DNA of 64,000 bases from Methyloprofundus sp. (GTDB taxonomy: Bacteria; Pseudomonadota; Gammaproteobacteria; Methylococcales; Methylomonadaceae), in assembly GCA_014859465.1 (NCBI GenBank), contig JACUUF010000002.1, positions 19,287-83,286 on the forward strand. The letters are read 5' to 3'. How positions within the stretch are numbered: the first letter of the stretch is position 1; each line of letters starts with the position of its first letter. The notes beneath the pieces are model-generated. The model made no database searches. It saw only the letters and a list, made by a program, of their open reading frames with translations, and was not told where the DNA came from. The translations under genes were made by a program, and so were the position numbers. Positions 8,215 through 15,452 of this stretch are shown here, in pieces.

Positions 8215-9162
8215 ATGAGGCTGTTTTTTTCATTTTTCTTTACCGCCCTCTTTTCAGTTGGGATTTTTGCTGCCCCGGCTAACTTTGACCGGGCAAAGAT
8301 TGAAGCTAAGCAGCATGTCTATTTTGATCGCAGCCAGGTAGGTGGCGAGTTTTATTGTGGTTGCAACTGGGATTGGGTTGGGCGCTCCGGTGGGCGTGTA
8401 GATCATGCTTCATGCGGTTATGAGACCCGTGCTCAAGAGGTTCGTGCCGCTCGAACCGAATGGGAGCACATTGTTCCCATTAGCTCAGTTGGTCAGCAAC
8501 GCCAATGCTGGCAAAATGGCGGTCGCCAGAATTGTCAGCGCACTGATCCGGTATTTAATGCGATGGAAGCGGACATGCACAATTTGACGATTTCCGTGGG
8601 AGAAGTGAATGCCGACCGTTCCAACTTCCGCTTTGGTGTTTTACCAGGCACACCGTACCAACATGGTCAGTGTGATTTTAAAGTTGATTTCCGTCAACGG
8701 GTAGTCGAACCACGCGATGAAGCCAAGGGTATGGCTGCAAGGGTTTACTTTTATTTTGCCGACCGCTATGGGCTTAATCTATCAAGACAGCAACAGCAGC
8801 TATTTATGGCCTGGGATAAACAGTTTCCTGTTACTCAATGGGAGCTTGAGCGTGATCGTCGGATAGCAACGAGAATGGGGCACAATAACCCATTCGTCAC
8901 CGGTGAGCAAACCTGGCACATAGGTTTCAAGCCCTCACTGTCAGGCCTGGTTTCTGAGATACCGGCAAGCCATCCTGCGTCACCTGTAAAATCGGCAAAT
9001 GATGCACTCGACTTACCGGTTAGAGGGAATCGAAGTAGCAAAATATACCATCTGCCTTCATGCCCTAGCTATAGCGCGATATCTGAGCGCAATATCGTTG
9101 AGTTTAAAACTGAATCGGAAGCGATTAATGCTAGTTTCAGAAAAGCTCGTAACTGCCCATAG
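8215..9162 (+). CDS. Secreted endonuclease I with C-terminal cysteine module
   Basis: The start at 8215 is chosen because TGGAG lies just upstream and the N-terminus is then a clean signal peptide ending near FAAPANFDR. The core is endonuclease I (EndA/Dns family, non-specific periplasmic or extracellular DNase): the catalytic EWEHIVPISSV motif and HNLTISVGEVNADRSN metal-site region are both intact, with the family's cysteine pairs. After about residue 235 there is an extra module (SSKIYHLPSCPSYSAI...RNCP) resembling the Ada-type metal-binding or nuclease-associated cysteine domain. It may degrade competing DNA outside the cytoplasm or supply nucleotides; its use by a conjugative element is unclear. 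Confidence 0.88.
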   Translation: MRLFFSFFFTALFSVGIFAAPANFDRAKIEAKQHVYFDRSQVGGEFYCGCNWDWVGRSGGRVDHASCGYETRAQEVRAARTEWEHIVPISSVGQQRQCWQNGGRQNCQRTDPVFNAMEADMHNLTISVGEVNADRSNFRFGVLPGTPYQHGQCDFKVDFRQRVVEPRDEAKGMAARVYFYFADRYGLNLSRQQQQLFMAWDKQFPVTQWELERDRRIATRMGHNNPFVTGEQTWHIGFKPSLSGLVSEIPASHPASPVKSANDALDLPVRGNRSSKIYHLPSCPSYSAISERNIVEFKTESEAINASFRKARNCP

Positions 9163-9173
9163 AGGACTAATTA

Positions 9174-9617
9174 ATGTTAAAAAAACTACAAGTCATTAAA
9201 GAAGAAATTGCTGAAAATCCATCTGCCGATCATGCCGAGGTTGTTAAGGATCTCATTTTGATTTGTGAAACCCTGCAGTTAAAAAATCAAAACCTGCAGG
9301 TAGAAATTGAACACCTTTCTTCAGAGTTCGATTGCGCTAAAGACGCGCTTGGAGCTAAATCTGATATGTCTTTGGGGAAAAAAGCAAAAGACCTATGCGC
9401 CGAATTAACAACAATGAGACACACATTCAGCGCGCTTTCCGTGTTTACCACAAAGATGCTTGAACTTCCTTCGGGCATAATTGATACGGACCAAATACAG
9501 GAGATCGCAGCGGATACAGGCGTCCTGGTAAAGCTTGAGGTAAATGAGCTATGTGGCGAAGATTGTCGTTGCGCCCAAACAGGTTTTCCTGCACTCTGCT
9601 ATAAAACTGTGTATTGA
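9174..9617 (+). CDS. Hypothetical coiled-coil protein, 147 aa
   Basis: Residues about 25-60 (LILICETLQLKNQNLQVEIE) are heptad-like and predict a coiled coil. The last 20 residues hold four cysteines (LCGEDCRCAQTGFPALC), which may bind metal. No family was recognised. GAGGA lies 7 bases before the ATG, and the gene follows the nuclease by 11 bases, so it is probably cotranscribed. Confidence 0.55.
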   Translation: MLKKLQVIKEEIAENPSADHAEVVKDLILICETLQLKNQNLQVEIEHLSSEFDCAKDALGAKSDMSLGKKAKDLCAELTTMRHTFSALSVFTTKMLELPSGIIDTDQIQEIAADTGVLVKLEVNELCGEDCRCAQTGFPALCYKTVY

Positions 9618-9618
9618 T

Positions 9619-9671
9619 CCCTCCTTCCAATCACACTTCACTCCTTTCTTTTGGTGAGCTCTATTGGAGGG
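9619..9671 (+). promoter_or_regulatory. Leader hairpin element
   Basis: CCCTCCTTCCAAT (9619-9631) pairs with ATTGGAGGG (9663-9671), enclosing a smaller TCAC...GTGA hairpin with the CTCCTTT core. It begins right after the upstream stop codon and lies 36 bases before the ATG at 9708. Confidence 0.55.
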
Positions 9672-9707
9672 CTAATTTAATTTCCCCAGTAAGGAAGGAG
9701 TAACAAC

Positions 9708-10160
9708 ATGACTGATGCAAAAAACGCTGTACCAACCGAGGAAGCCGAGGTTGAGAAATCAACCGCCGAAAAACCTACCCAGAAAACCAAGAGGAGTGAA
9801 GCTAAGCCTAACAAAAAGGTTCGCGGTCTAAACAATGGAACGTTTAGCGGTATCATTGAAAAGTCTGAATTGAAAAAAAGCGGTTCATTTGAGCTATACG
9901 TTAATACAGATCAGACCCGACGTGACACTCCAATCAAGGGCTCAGTGATTCCAGCACACTTTACTTCAACAATTTTTGTTCGGGTCTCAAAACCCATTGT
10001 TGAGCGCGTTGGAAAAGATGCTTTTAGTGAAGGTTGCCACATCATTATCCCCTATATGCTTGTCGGTATCCGCCGAGTAGTTGACGGCAAGCCATACGAT
10101 ATCGTTGAGGTTCGTGCCAAAGATGCTATCTCAACAGATGCTATGTCAAAAACGGGCTAA
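9708..10160 (+). CDS. Hypothetical protein, 150 aa, charged tail plus beta-rich domain
   Basis: Residues 1-45 are low-complexity and charged (many E, K, T), typical of a flexible tail. The rest (GTFSGIIEKSELKKSGSFEL, HFTSTIFVRVSKP, VDGKPYDIVEVRAKD) is beta-rich and could be an OB-like or nucleic-acid-binding fold, but no family was recognised. AAGGAAGGAG gives a strong ribosome-binding site. It is the last + strand gene before the partition locus. Confidence 0.5.
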   Translation: MTDAKNAVPTEEAEVEKSTAEKPTQKTKRSEAKPNKKVRGLNNGTFSGIIEKSELKKSGSFELYVNTDQTRRDTPIKGSVIPAHFTSTIFVRVSKPIVERVGKDAFSEGCHIIIPYMLVGIRRVVDGKPYDIVEVRAKDAISTDAMSKTG

Positions 10161-10167
10161 ATTTTAA

Positions 10168-10217
10168 GCGCCCCCTTTATGTGGTGAGCAACCGCCTTGT
10201 ACCCCCTAGGTGCAAGG
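10168..10217 (+). promoter_or_regulatory. Leader-type element with second hairpin
   Basis: GCGCCCCCTTTATGTGGTGAGC (10168-10189) matches the core of the leader family. It is followed by a CCTTG...CAAGG hairpin at 10195-10217. Unlike the other copies it is not followed by a gene on this strand, only by terminators, so a gene may have been lost here or the element has another role. Confidence 0.45.
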
Positions 10218-10258
10218 ATACCCGCTCTCAAATACTGAGTTGCGAGGAAAGAATTTAT

Positions 10259-10287
10259 AAGCCAGGGCATGCCCCTGGCTTTTTTAT
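10259..10287 (+). terminator. Rho-independent terminator (+)
   Basis: AAGCCAGGG pairs with CCCTGGCTT around a short loop and runs into TTTTTT. It ends the helicase-to-9708 transcription unit. Confidence 0.85.
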
Positions 10288-10294
10288 TTACGAA

Positions 10295-10320
10295 TAAAAA
10301 AGCCAGCATAAAGCTGGCAA
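10295..10320 (-). terminator. Rho-independent terminator (-) of parAB
   Basis: On the minus strand TTGCCAGC pairs with GCTGGC and is followed by TTTTTTATTCG. It lies 26 bases past the parB stop. Confidence 0.85.
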
Positions 10321-10345
10321 TGTTGCTACTGGCACCTGTATCCGA

Positions 10346-11278
10346 TTAGATTAATTTAAGATCAATTCCTGTTACATTCGCCTCGGTGTTTTCCGCACTT
10401 CTGACTGATAAACTCTCCGTTAATATCCTCAAGAGACCACCAACATCAATCTTGCCGTATGATGAGTTAGGGTTGTTGTTTATTTTTTCTACAAGGTTTT
10501 CGAGAGTTGCCATAACCTCGGTTGGAACCTGCACCTTAACGGTTTTATAAGTGGCACTCGCATTTTTTGACTGAGGGGTTGCTACCTCCCTCCCCTGTCG
10601 GAGTTTTCGCACCTCTGATCGCACGGCAATCATTCCTTCCCCGTCAAGTAATCCCTGGCAATACTTTTCACAGACTTCGCGCCGCTCATCGTAGAGCTTT
10701 ATCAACTCGTTAATTGTCGTTGCATCAGCCGCTTTGCCTGCGTCAATAAGCGTTTTAACAATACCGACTGCATTCAGTATAGTGATGTGTTGACTCACCC
10801 AGGCCTGGCTTTTTCCAATTGAGTCCGCTATGTCCTTATTGCTCAAGCCTGAATCACGCATTTTACCTAAAGCGCAAGCTATCTCATGAGGCAGCAAGTC
10901 TTCGCGCTGAATGTTTTCTACGAGCTGCTGCATCGATAACGTGATGTCACTTAAGTTTGGTTCATCATTCACAATCGCCTGAATAGTCTCCAGCCCAGCA
11001 ATTTTTGCCGCCCGGTATCTGCGCTCACCTTTTTGAATGAGGTACTTGCCATCATTCCCTGACGGGGAAACGACAATAGGTTCAATTTGCCCCTGATTTT
11101 TCAGTGATACAGCAAGCCCATTAAGCGCCGCTTCATCAAAGCTTTTTCTTACTTGCCCTGGATCAGTGCGCACATCTTCAAGGGGCAGCTCAAGTACGCG
11201 TTTTCCTGTCTGCTTGGCTCTATTTAATAGTTGCGAAGTGGCTTTAAGCTTGCCGGATAGTCTGCTTTCAGTTTTCAT
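10346..11278 (-). CDS. parB: ParB/KorB-family partition and regulatory protein
   Basis: 310 residues. The N-terminal ParB/Srx domain shows QVRKSFDEAALNGLAVSLKN, QIEPIVV and the GERRYRAAKIAGL box II with its arginine motif. A central helix-turn-helix (LSNKDIADSIGKSQAWVSQH) binds the centromere, and the C-terminus (from about residue 240) is a dimerisation region. The start codon directly follows the parA stop. ParB proteins load at parS, spread by CTP-dependent clamping and, in KorB-like cases, repress promoters. A palindrome of the TTCCCTGNCRGGGAA type lies inside the gene at 11055-11069. Confidence 0.92.
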   Translation of the reverse strand: MKTESRLSGKLKATSQLLNRAKQTGKRVLELPLEDVRTDPGQVRKSFDEAALNGLAVSLKNQGQIEPIVVSPSGNDGKYLIQKGERRYRAAKIAGLETIQAIVNDEPNLSDITLSMQQLVENIQREDLLPHEIACALGKMRDSGLSNKDIADSIGKSQAWVSQHITILNAVGIVKTLIDAGKAADATTINELIKLYDERREVCEKYCQGLLDGEGMIAVRSEVRKLRQGREVATPQSKNASATYKTVKVQVPTEVMATLENLVEKINNNPNSSYGKIDVGGLLRILTESLSVRSAENTEANVTGIDLKLI

Positions 11279-12052
11279 CTAAGACAACCTCCACTCAATC
11301 TCTTTTAATACCGCTTTCATCTCGCGAGCGGCTGCAGTTACAGAGCCTGACTTTCTGAGACTCCAGACAGGAACCCCTTCCTCTACAGCATCTGAAATCG
11401 GTTCGCGCTCAACAAGTTCAGACAGAAAAACTTGCTTGCCCAGAGACTCCCGTATCAAAGCTACATTTCGCTTCTGTTGAGGGCTGCGTGAATTAACACG
11501 GTTAATCACCACGCCCTCAAAATTCAATTCAGGCCGATCATCCCTTACCGCCATAATCGTATGAATTAGCGAAGCAAGCCCATCAATTGCGAACTTGCGC
11601 GGCTCAATTGGTGAAACCACGTTTGTGCTCGCATATAGCGCACCAATCACACGTTTACCTACTGTTGGAGGGCAGTCTATAAGCACCAAGTCAAAATCAG
11701 TAAGCAGCTCAAAATTCTTCCCTGTCAGGGAAACCACGTCATCTATATCCATATCTTCGACATCAAGCAGTGATTCGTCGGCATGGATAACGCTAATGCC
11801 ATTTTTGCTTGTGGCGATTTTTACTTCATCAACATTTTGCTTGCCAAGCAGCCACCCGGCACCAACCGTTCCAAACTGCTCTTCTTGGTAGTCATCGCCT
11901 AGTAGCGCAGTGCTGGCGTTTCCTTGCGTGTCAAAATCACAAACAAGCACCTTTTTCCCCATCTCGTTTGCGTAGTGTGCGTGATGGAAAAGGATTGTGC
12001 TCTTGCCAACCCCGCCCTTTTGGTTGAGGTAAGAAATTACTTTTTGCGTCAT
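11279..12052 (-). CDS. parA: ParA-family partition ATPase
   Basis: The start at 12052 is chosen over 12073 because AAGGAG lies 7-8 bases upstream and the protein then begins MTQKVISYLNQKGGVGKST, the deviant Walker A of ParA/MinD ATPases. Walker A' (VLVCDFDTQGNAS) and Walker B (LVLIDCPPTVG) follow. At 257 residues without an N-terminal HTH it is a small (type Ib/chromosomal-like) ParA. It moves plasmid copies apart together with ParB. It holds a perfect TTCCCTGTCAGGGAA palindrome at 11718-11732. Confidence 0.93.
   Translation of the reverse strand: MTQKVISYLNQKGGVGKSTILFHHAHYANEMGKKVLVCDFDTQGNASTALLGDDYQEEQFGTVGAGWLLGKQNVDEVKIATSKNGISVIHADESLLDVEDMDIDDVVSLTGKNFELLTDFDLVLIDCPPTVGKRVIGALYASTNVVSPIEPRKFAIDGLASLIHTIMAVRDDRPELNFEGVVINRVNSRSPQQKRNVALIRESLGKQVFLSELVEREPISDAVEEGVPVWSLRKSGSVTAAAREMKAVLKEIEWRLS
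11718..11732. promoter_or_regulatory. TTCCCTGTCAGGGAA palindrome in parA
   Basis: Perfect 7+1+7 palindrome. Related copies are at 11055, 13945, 16312, 25478, 33346 and 45802. It is a candidate ParB/KorB-type binding site. Confidence 0.5.
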
Positions 12053-12065
12053 TTTGGATCTCCTT

Positions 12066-12135
12066 TTTAGCAAAAAACCGTTAATGGTGATTGCTAAAGG
12101 CGCGCAGAATATTTCGGGAATATTTTCGACTTCAA
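12066..12135 (-). promoter_or_regulatory. parAB promoter and operator
   Basis: On the minus strand a -35-like TTGAAG (12130-12135) is 18 bases from a -10-like TATTCT (12106-12111). Between this promoter and the parA ATG lies an inverted repeat, TTTAGCAA (12066-12073) and TTGCTAAA (12091-12098). Its half-sites match those near 1723-1752, suggesting one regulator for both loci. The promoter call is by eye. Confidence 0.5.
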
Positions 12136-12210
12136 ATTTTGCAGACCGCTTTAATGCTTGAGCAACACCATGCTTTTTGGCTAACCGGTGTTTGAGGATG
12201 TTTATTTATC

Positions 12211-12230
12211 GCATCCTCAACCGAGGATGC
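12211..12230. promoter_or_regulatory. GCATCCTC/GAGGATGC inverted repeat
   Basis: Perfect 8-bp inverted repeat with a 4-base spacer just before the ribosome-binding site (AAGGAG) of the gene at 12244. A third half-site (GAGGATG) lies at 12194-12200. It may be an operator or leader hairpin. Confidence 0.5.
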
Positions 12231-12243
12231 TAAGGAGCCTAAA

Positions 12244-12462
12244 ATGGAAATTAAAAATATTGAAGTAAACGGTAAAAACTTGGCCATGCCGTCTAACTTT
12301 GACGACCGAAAGGTTGTTGGAGTTCGCGAAGATGCGCCTAACTGGGTTAGGGATTCAATTAAAGAGCTAATGACTCAAAGAAAATACAGCCTAAAAATGG
12401 CGATTGGTGAGCTTAAGCGCTCTCCTTTTTTTGACGAAAACAAATTCTTGATTTTCTCTTAA
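12244..12462 (+). CDS. Hypothetical protein, 72 aa
   Basis: Small protein of unknown family between parA and the initiator gene. PNWVRDSIKELMTQRKYSLKMAIGELK looks like a helical DNA- or protein-binding segment. It has a good AAGGAG site and its own terminator. Its place suggests a copy-control or partition accessory, which is inference only. Confidence 0.6.
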   Translation: MEIKNIEVNGKNLAMPSNFDDRKVVGVREDAPNWVRDSIKELMTQRKYSLKMAIGELKRSPFFDENKFLIFS

Positions 12463-12467
12463 CCCTC

Positions 12468-12491
12468 AAGCCCACTCCGGTGGGCTTTCTT
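12468..12491 (+). terminator. Rho-independent terminator
   Basis: AAGCCCAC pairs with GTGGGCTT around TCCG and is followed by a short T-rich stretch. Confidence 0.75.
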
Positions 12492-12504
12492 AAATCCTGT
12501 CAGA

Positions 12505-12551
12505 AAACCAATCTCCGCCCTTTCCTTTAATTATCGTTCCATACCTAGGAG
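12505..12551 (+). promoter_or_regulatory. Leader hairpin element upstream of repC
   Basis: AACCAATCTCCGCCCTTTCC fits the recurring lead-in and core. CTCC near 12513 can pair with the GGAG of the initiator's ribosome-binding site (12547-12551). If real, it would put replication-initiator translation under the same control as the other leader-carrying genes. Confidence 0.45.
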
Positions 12552-12558
12552 AGTGCTA

Positions 12559-13527
12559 ATGTCGTCAAAAATGATGCGCGTCAACATGATTACCGACGTT
12601 GTAACTTATGCACGTCATGAACCACACCACTGTTTAACGCCAGGCCTGTTTAAATCCTACAAACGCGGCGATCGTAAAAAACTCAAGCAGTATGCCAAGT
12701 ATGAGATATCACCCGATGGTAAGCAGTATGTTGAGTTCAAGTGCTTTGATCCGCTTGGCGTTGATGACATGCGCGTGTTACAAGGTGTTGTTGCACTGTC
12801 CGGGCCAAATGGAGTCGTACTGGAACCGTCGCCGGTTGATAAAGAAACAAACCAGTTGCGAATGAAGCTTGTCACTGAAGAGGAAGCCATCAATGAAAAC
12901 GGACGGCTTCTATCTAGTAGTCTTGCTGATTTGTGTAAGTTAATTGGGCTGTCTGGCGGAGGTGAGAGTAATCGGCTAATTCTTGCTTCGTTGGAGCGCC
13001 TGCACAATGTAAGCGTGAAGCTCGTAACCGAGGAAAATGGGCGTCTCTGCACTCGCATTTCTCGAATATTATCCTACTCTTACTCTGAGGTGACCAAGGA
13101 TTATTCTGAGGGTCGAGTAAAGTTGGCAATAAATCCAATAATTGCTCGCTCAGTTGTCGGCGATAAGCGCTACATCAAAATTAATCTTGCAGAAGTTCGG
13201 GCGCTAAAAACAGATGCAGCTGTACTCATTCATCAGCGACTTTGCGGCTGGATTGATATCGGCAAAGAGCGATCTGTCAGCATGGAAAAGCTGTTTGAAT
13301 ACGTTTGGCATGACACAACCGATATAAGCCAAAATGGTGTCAAATATCGCAGAAAAACTATCAGAAAAGCCGTCGATGAGCTCCGTTCAATTGGCTGGTG
13401 TATCAATGAAAAAAGATCTCGTAACGGGGTAACCTTTACAGTTGTGCGTAAGGATAATGGCAAGACAGTCGATGTCAAAGATTTTATGCAGAGTGGCGGC
13501 TTGGAGCTGTTATCGCAAGTTCATTAA
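12559..13527 (+). CDS. repC: IncQ RepC-type replication initiator
   Basis: The ATG at 12559 is chosen because AGGAG lies 7 bases upstream; a GTG at 12553 is too close. The protein resembles RepC of RSF1010-type IncQ plasmids: ARHEPHHCLTPGLFKSYKRG near the N-terminus, PLGVDDMRVLQGVVALSGPNG, then HQRLCGWIDIGK and VDELRSIGW towards the C-terminus. RepC binds oriV iterons and opens the origin. IncQ plasmids normally encode RepA helicase and RepB primase nearby; neither is in this window. Iterons start 13 bases after the stop. Confidence 0.88.
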   Translation: MSSKMMRVNMITDVVTYARHEPHHCLTPGLFKSYKRGDRKKLKQYAKYEISPDGKQYVEFKCFDPLGVDDMRVLQGVVALSGPNGVVLEPSPVDKETNQLRMKLVTEEEAINENGRLLSSSLADLCKLIGLSGGGESNRLILASLERLHNVSVKLVTEENGRLCTRISRILSYSYSEVTKDYSEGRVKLAINPIIARSVVGDKRYIKINLAEVRALKTDAAVLIHQRLCGWIDIGKERSVSMEKLFEYVWHDTTDISQNGVKYRRKTIRKAVDELRSIGWCINEKRSRNGVTFTVVRKDNGKTVDVKDFMQSGGLELLSQVH

Positions 13528-13540
13528 ATTGTCAACCGGG

Positions 13541-13684
13541 GTGGAGTAACACTACCCATCTTAACCTCTAAAAGGGTGGAGTAACACTACCCTACCCGTG
13601 GAGTAACACTACCCTACCCGTGGAGTAACACTACCCTACCCGTGGAGTAACACTACCCTTTAAAGGGGTGGAGTAACACTACCC
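13541..13684 (+). repeat. oriV: oriV iterons: six GTGGAGTAACACTACCC repeats
   Basis: Six identical 17-bp copies start at 13541, 13576, 13598, 13620, 13642 and 13668. The middle ones are spaced exactly 22 bp, about two helical turns; the outer gaps are 35 and 26 bp. They follow repC directly, as expected for initiator-binding iterons. Confidence 0.92.
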
Positions 13685-13842
13685 TTTTTTTTACAAGTCA
13701 ATGTTTTTAAAACAATTAAAAATCAAAAAAAGTTTTCAGGGGAAATTCCATCTAATATATATTCTATTAGTTATCTAGGGCCATCTAGTATTCCACCTCC
13801 CCCTTCATCCACTAACGCCGTGCCAGAGAATTCCATCATTGC
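13685..13842. other. AT-rich tract beside the iterons
   Basis: Starts with a T-run and is rich in A+T (TTTTTAAAACAATTAAAAATC, then CTAATATATATTCTATTAG), with a short CATCTA repeat. It has no reading frame of note. By analogy with iteron origins it could be the DNA-unwinding element. Confidence 0.6.
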
Positions 13843-13885
13843 AAAATCTTAAGCCTCCCTTTTCAGGAGAACTGAGGATTTAACA

Positions 13886-14431
13886 ATGCAAATCATTCTG
13901 TTTAAAAACTTTTTCGCCGCAATAACCATTGCAATTTTAATGTCTTCCCTGGCGGGGAAATATGCTCATGCTTCGCAGCCCATGCCTATTAGTGAGCTTC
14001 AGTCGCTGATCCAATCTTGCACACCTTCAGGCTATCATGCAATTCTGCTAAACATTGTACGAAAGGAATCATCTAAACGACCCCTTGCAATACAAATCAA
14101 CGGCGCTTACTTGTTGCGCCAACCAGCAAACAGGCAAGAAGCCTTGAGCTTAATTCAAATGCTCAAGCTATCCGATTACACTTTTGATATTGGTTTAGCT
14201 CAAATTAATAGTCAGCATTTTCAGAGCGGAAGATTCTTTGCCAGTATGGGGTACACCCCTGAGGACGCGCTTGATCCATGCATAAACCTTCAAATGTCTG
14301 CCGCCCTTATAGATGAGGCTTATTCCAGGACTGGTTCTCTGATTCAGGCGCTATCAATCTATAACACCGGCTCCCCTGTGAGAGGGATAAAAAACGGCTA
14401 TGTCAGATCCGTACTAAAGCAACCCTCCTGA
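13886..14431 (+). CDS. VirB1-like lytic transglycosylase
   Basis: N-terminal signal peptide (about 1-29, ending AHAS). The lysozyme-like SLT domain shows IVRKESSKRP with the catalytic glutamate, FDIGLAQINSQHF, DPCINLQMSAALI and ALSIYNTGSP. It opens the peptidoglycan for assembly of the transfer channel. It stands apart from the main transfer operon, near the replication locus. A leader-type CCTCCCTTTTCAGGAG lies just upstream (13855-13870). Confidence 0.85.
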   Translation: MQIILFKNFFAAITIAILMSSLAGKYAHASQPMPISELQSLIQSCTPSGYHAILLNIVRKESSKRPLAIQINGAYLLRQPANRQEALSLIQMLKLSDYTFDIGLAQINSQHFQSGRFFASMGYTPEDALDPCINLQMSAALIDEAYSRTGSLIQALSIYNTGSPVRGIKNGYVRSVLKQPS

Positions 14432-14440
14432 AAAGAAGCC

Positions 14441-14533
14441 CTCATCCTTTCCTTGATGAGTATCAATAGCCAAGAGGGAATAACCGCCCTCTTGGGCGAA
14501 TTTCCTTCTTGGTGAGTTTTTTCACCAAGGAGC
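14441..14533 (+). promoter_or_regulatory. Three-hairpin leader before the ArdC-like gene
   Basis: Three consecutive perfect hairpins: CTCATC...GATGAG (14441-14460) with the CCTTTCC core in the loop, CAAGAGGG...CCCTCTTG (about 14471-14493), and CTTGGTGA...TCACCAAG ending at the AAGGAG ribosome-binding site. The last stem hides the Shine-Dalgarno of the gene at 14541. The first belongs to the recurring leader family. Confidence 0.6.
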
Positions 14534-14540
14534 AAACTAT

Positions 14541-15359
14541 ATGAAAACTGTAAATCAACCAGCAAAACCTCATTACGGCCAACTTTTAAACCAAGCTCTT
14601 TCGGAGCCAGGAAAATTATCTACTGCTTATTCAGCGATGCATAAATTTTCTGTGCTGAATCGCGCCTTAGCAGTTCAGCAGATGATTGAGCGCGGCATTG
14701 AGGTCTCACCTCTTGGGTCTTATGGAGCCTGGCGAAAGCAAGGCATCAATGTTCTAAAAGGACATAAAGGCATCGCTTTATGGATGCCTGTCACCATTAA
14801 GGACAAGACCAAAGAAGCTGAAGACGATGAGACCGGTAAGATCATTTTCGTTATGAAACCACACTGGTTTGCCTTATCGCAAACTGATGGCTGGAATAAC
14901 GGCGAAGCGAACTTATCGGGCTTTCATCCTGAATGGGATGCGGAAAGAGCGCTAGATGTTCTTGGAGTTGAGTTAAAAAAATTCCATGACGTCAACGCTA
15001 ACAAAATGGGATATGCAACCATTGGTGACAACACCATTGCCATCAATCCTATGAACCCACACCCATTCAAAACCCTAGTGCATGAAATGGCCCACCAAAT
15101 CATGCACATAGAGACAGAGTGGCGAAATCAGCCGCCTGCCGTTTTGGAAGTTGAGGCGGAATCGGTCGCGTTCATTGTTTGCGCAACCCTTGGGTTAGCG
15201 GATGATGATGCACTTTCCTCTTCAAGAGCCTATATTCAGGGATGGGCAAGTTCCTTTCCTGGCTGGCAAGAAAAAGTACCTGTGTTCCACGCTAAGCGAA
15301 TTTTTAATACAGCAAATCGCATCATAAAAGCTGGCGAGGATTTCACTGACGAGTCTTAA
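14541..15359 (+). CDS. ardC: ArdC-like antirestriction protein
   Basis: The N-terminal half is the ArdC N-terminal (DUF1738) single-strand-DNA-binding domain: MHKFSVLNRALAVQQMIERG, GSYGAWRKQGINVLKGHKGI and LWMPV. The C-terminal half is an ImmA/IrrE-type zinc metallopeptidase with LVHEMAHQIMH (HExxH) and EVEAESVAFIVC carrying the third ligand. ArdC of IncW protects incoming single-stranded plasmid DNA against host restriction. The leader contains three hairpins, consistent with expression soon after entry; that timing is inferred. Confidence 0.85.
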   Translation: MKTVNQPAKPHYGQLLNQALSEPGKLSTAYSAMHKFSVLNRALAVQQMIERGIEVSPLGSYGAWRKQGINVLKGHKGIALWMPVTIKDKTKEAEDDETGKIIFVMKPHWFALSQTDGWNNGEANLSGFHPEWDAERALDVLGVELKKFHDVNANKMGYATIGDNTIAINPMNPHPFKTLVHEMAHQIMHIETEWRNQPPAVLEVEAESVAFIVCATLGLADDDALSSSRAYIQGWASSFPGWQEKVPVFHAKRIFNTANRIIKAGEDFTDES

Positions 15360-15370
15360 AAACTATCTTA

Positions 15371-15396
15371 AACCCAGGCTTAGCTCTGGGTTTTTT
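15371..15396 (+). terminator. Rho-independent terminator
   Basis: AACCCAG pairs with CTGGGTT and is followed by TTTTT. It separates the ArdC-like gene from the EAL gene. Confidence 0.8.
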
Positions 15397-15452
15397 AATT
15401 TTAATAAGCAAAGAAACCTTTTTTCTAAAAGTAATTTAAACAAGGATTAAAA

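Noticed and set aside
12657..13058. 133-codon antisense frame
   Set aside because: It lies entirely inside repC on the other strand and is a shadow of a clear gene.
13541..13684. CRISPR-like array
   Set aside because: The repeats are 17 bp with spacers of only 5-18 bp, directly after repC and without cas genes. They are iterons.
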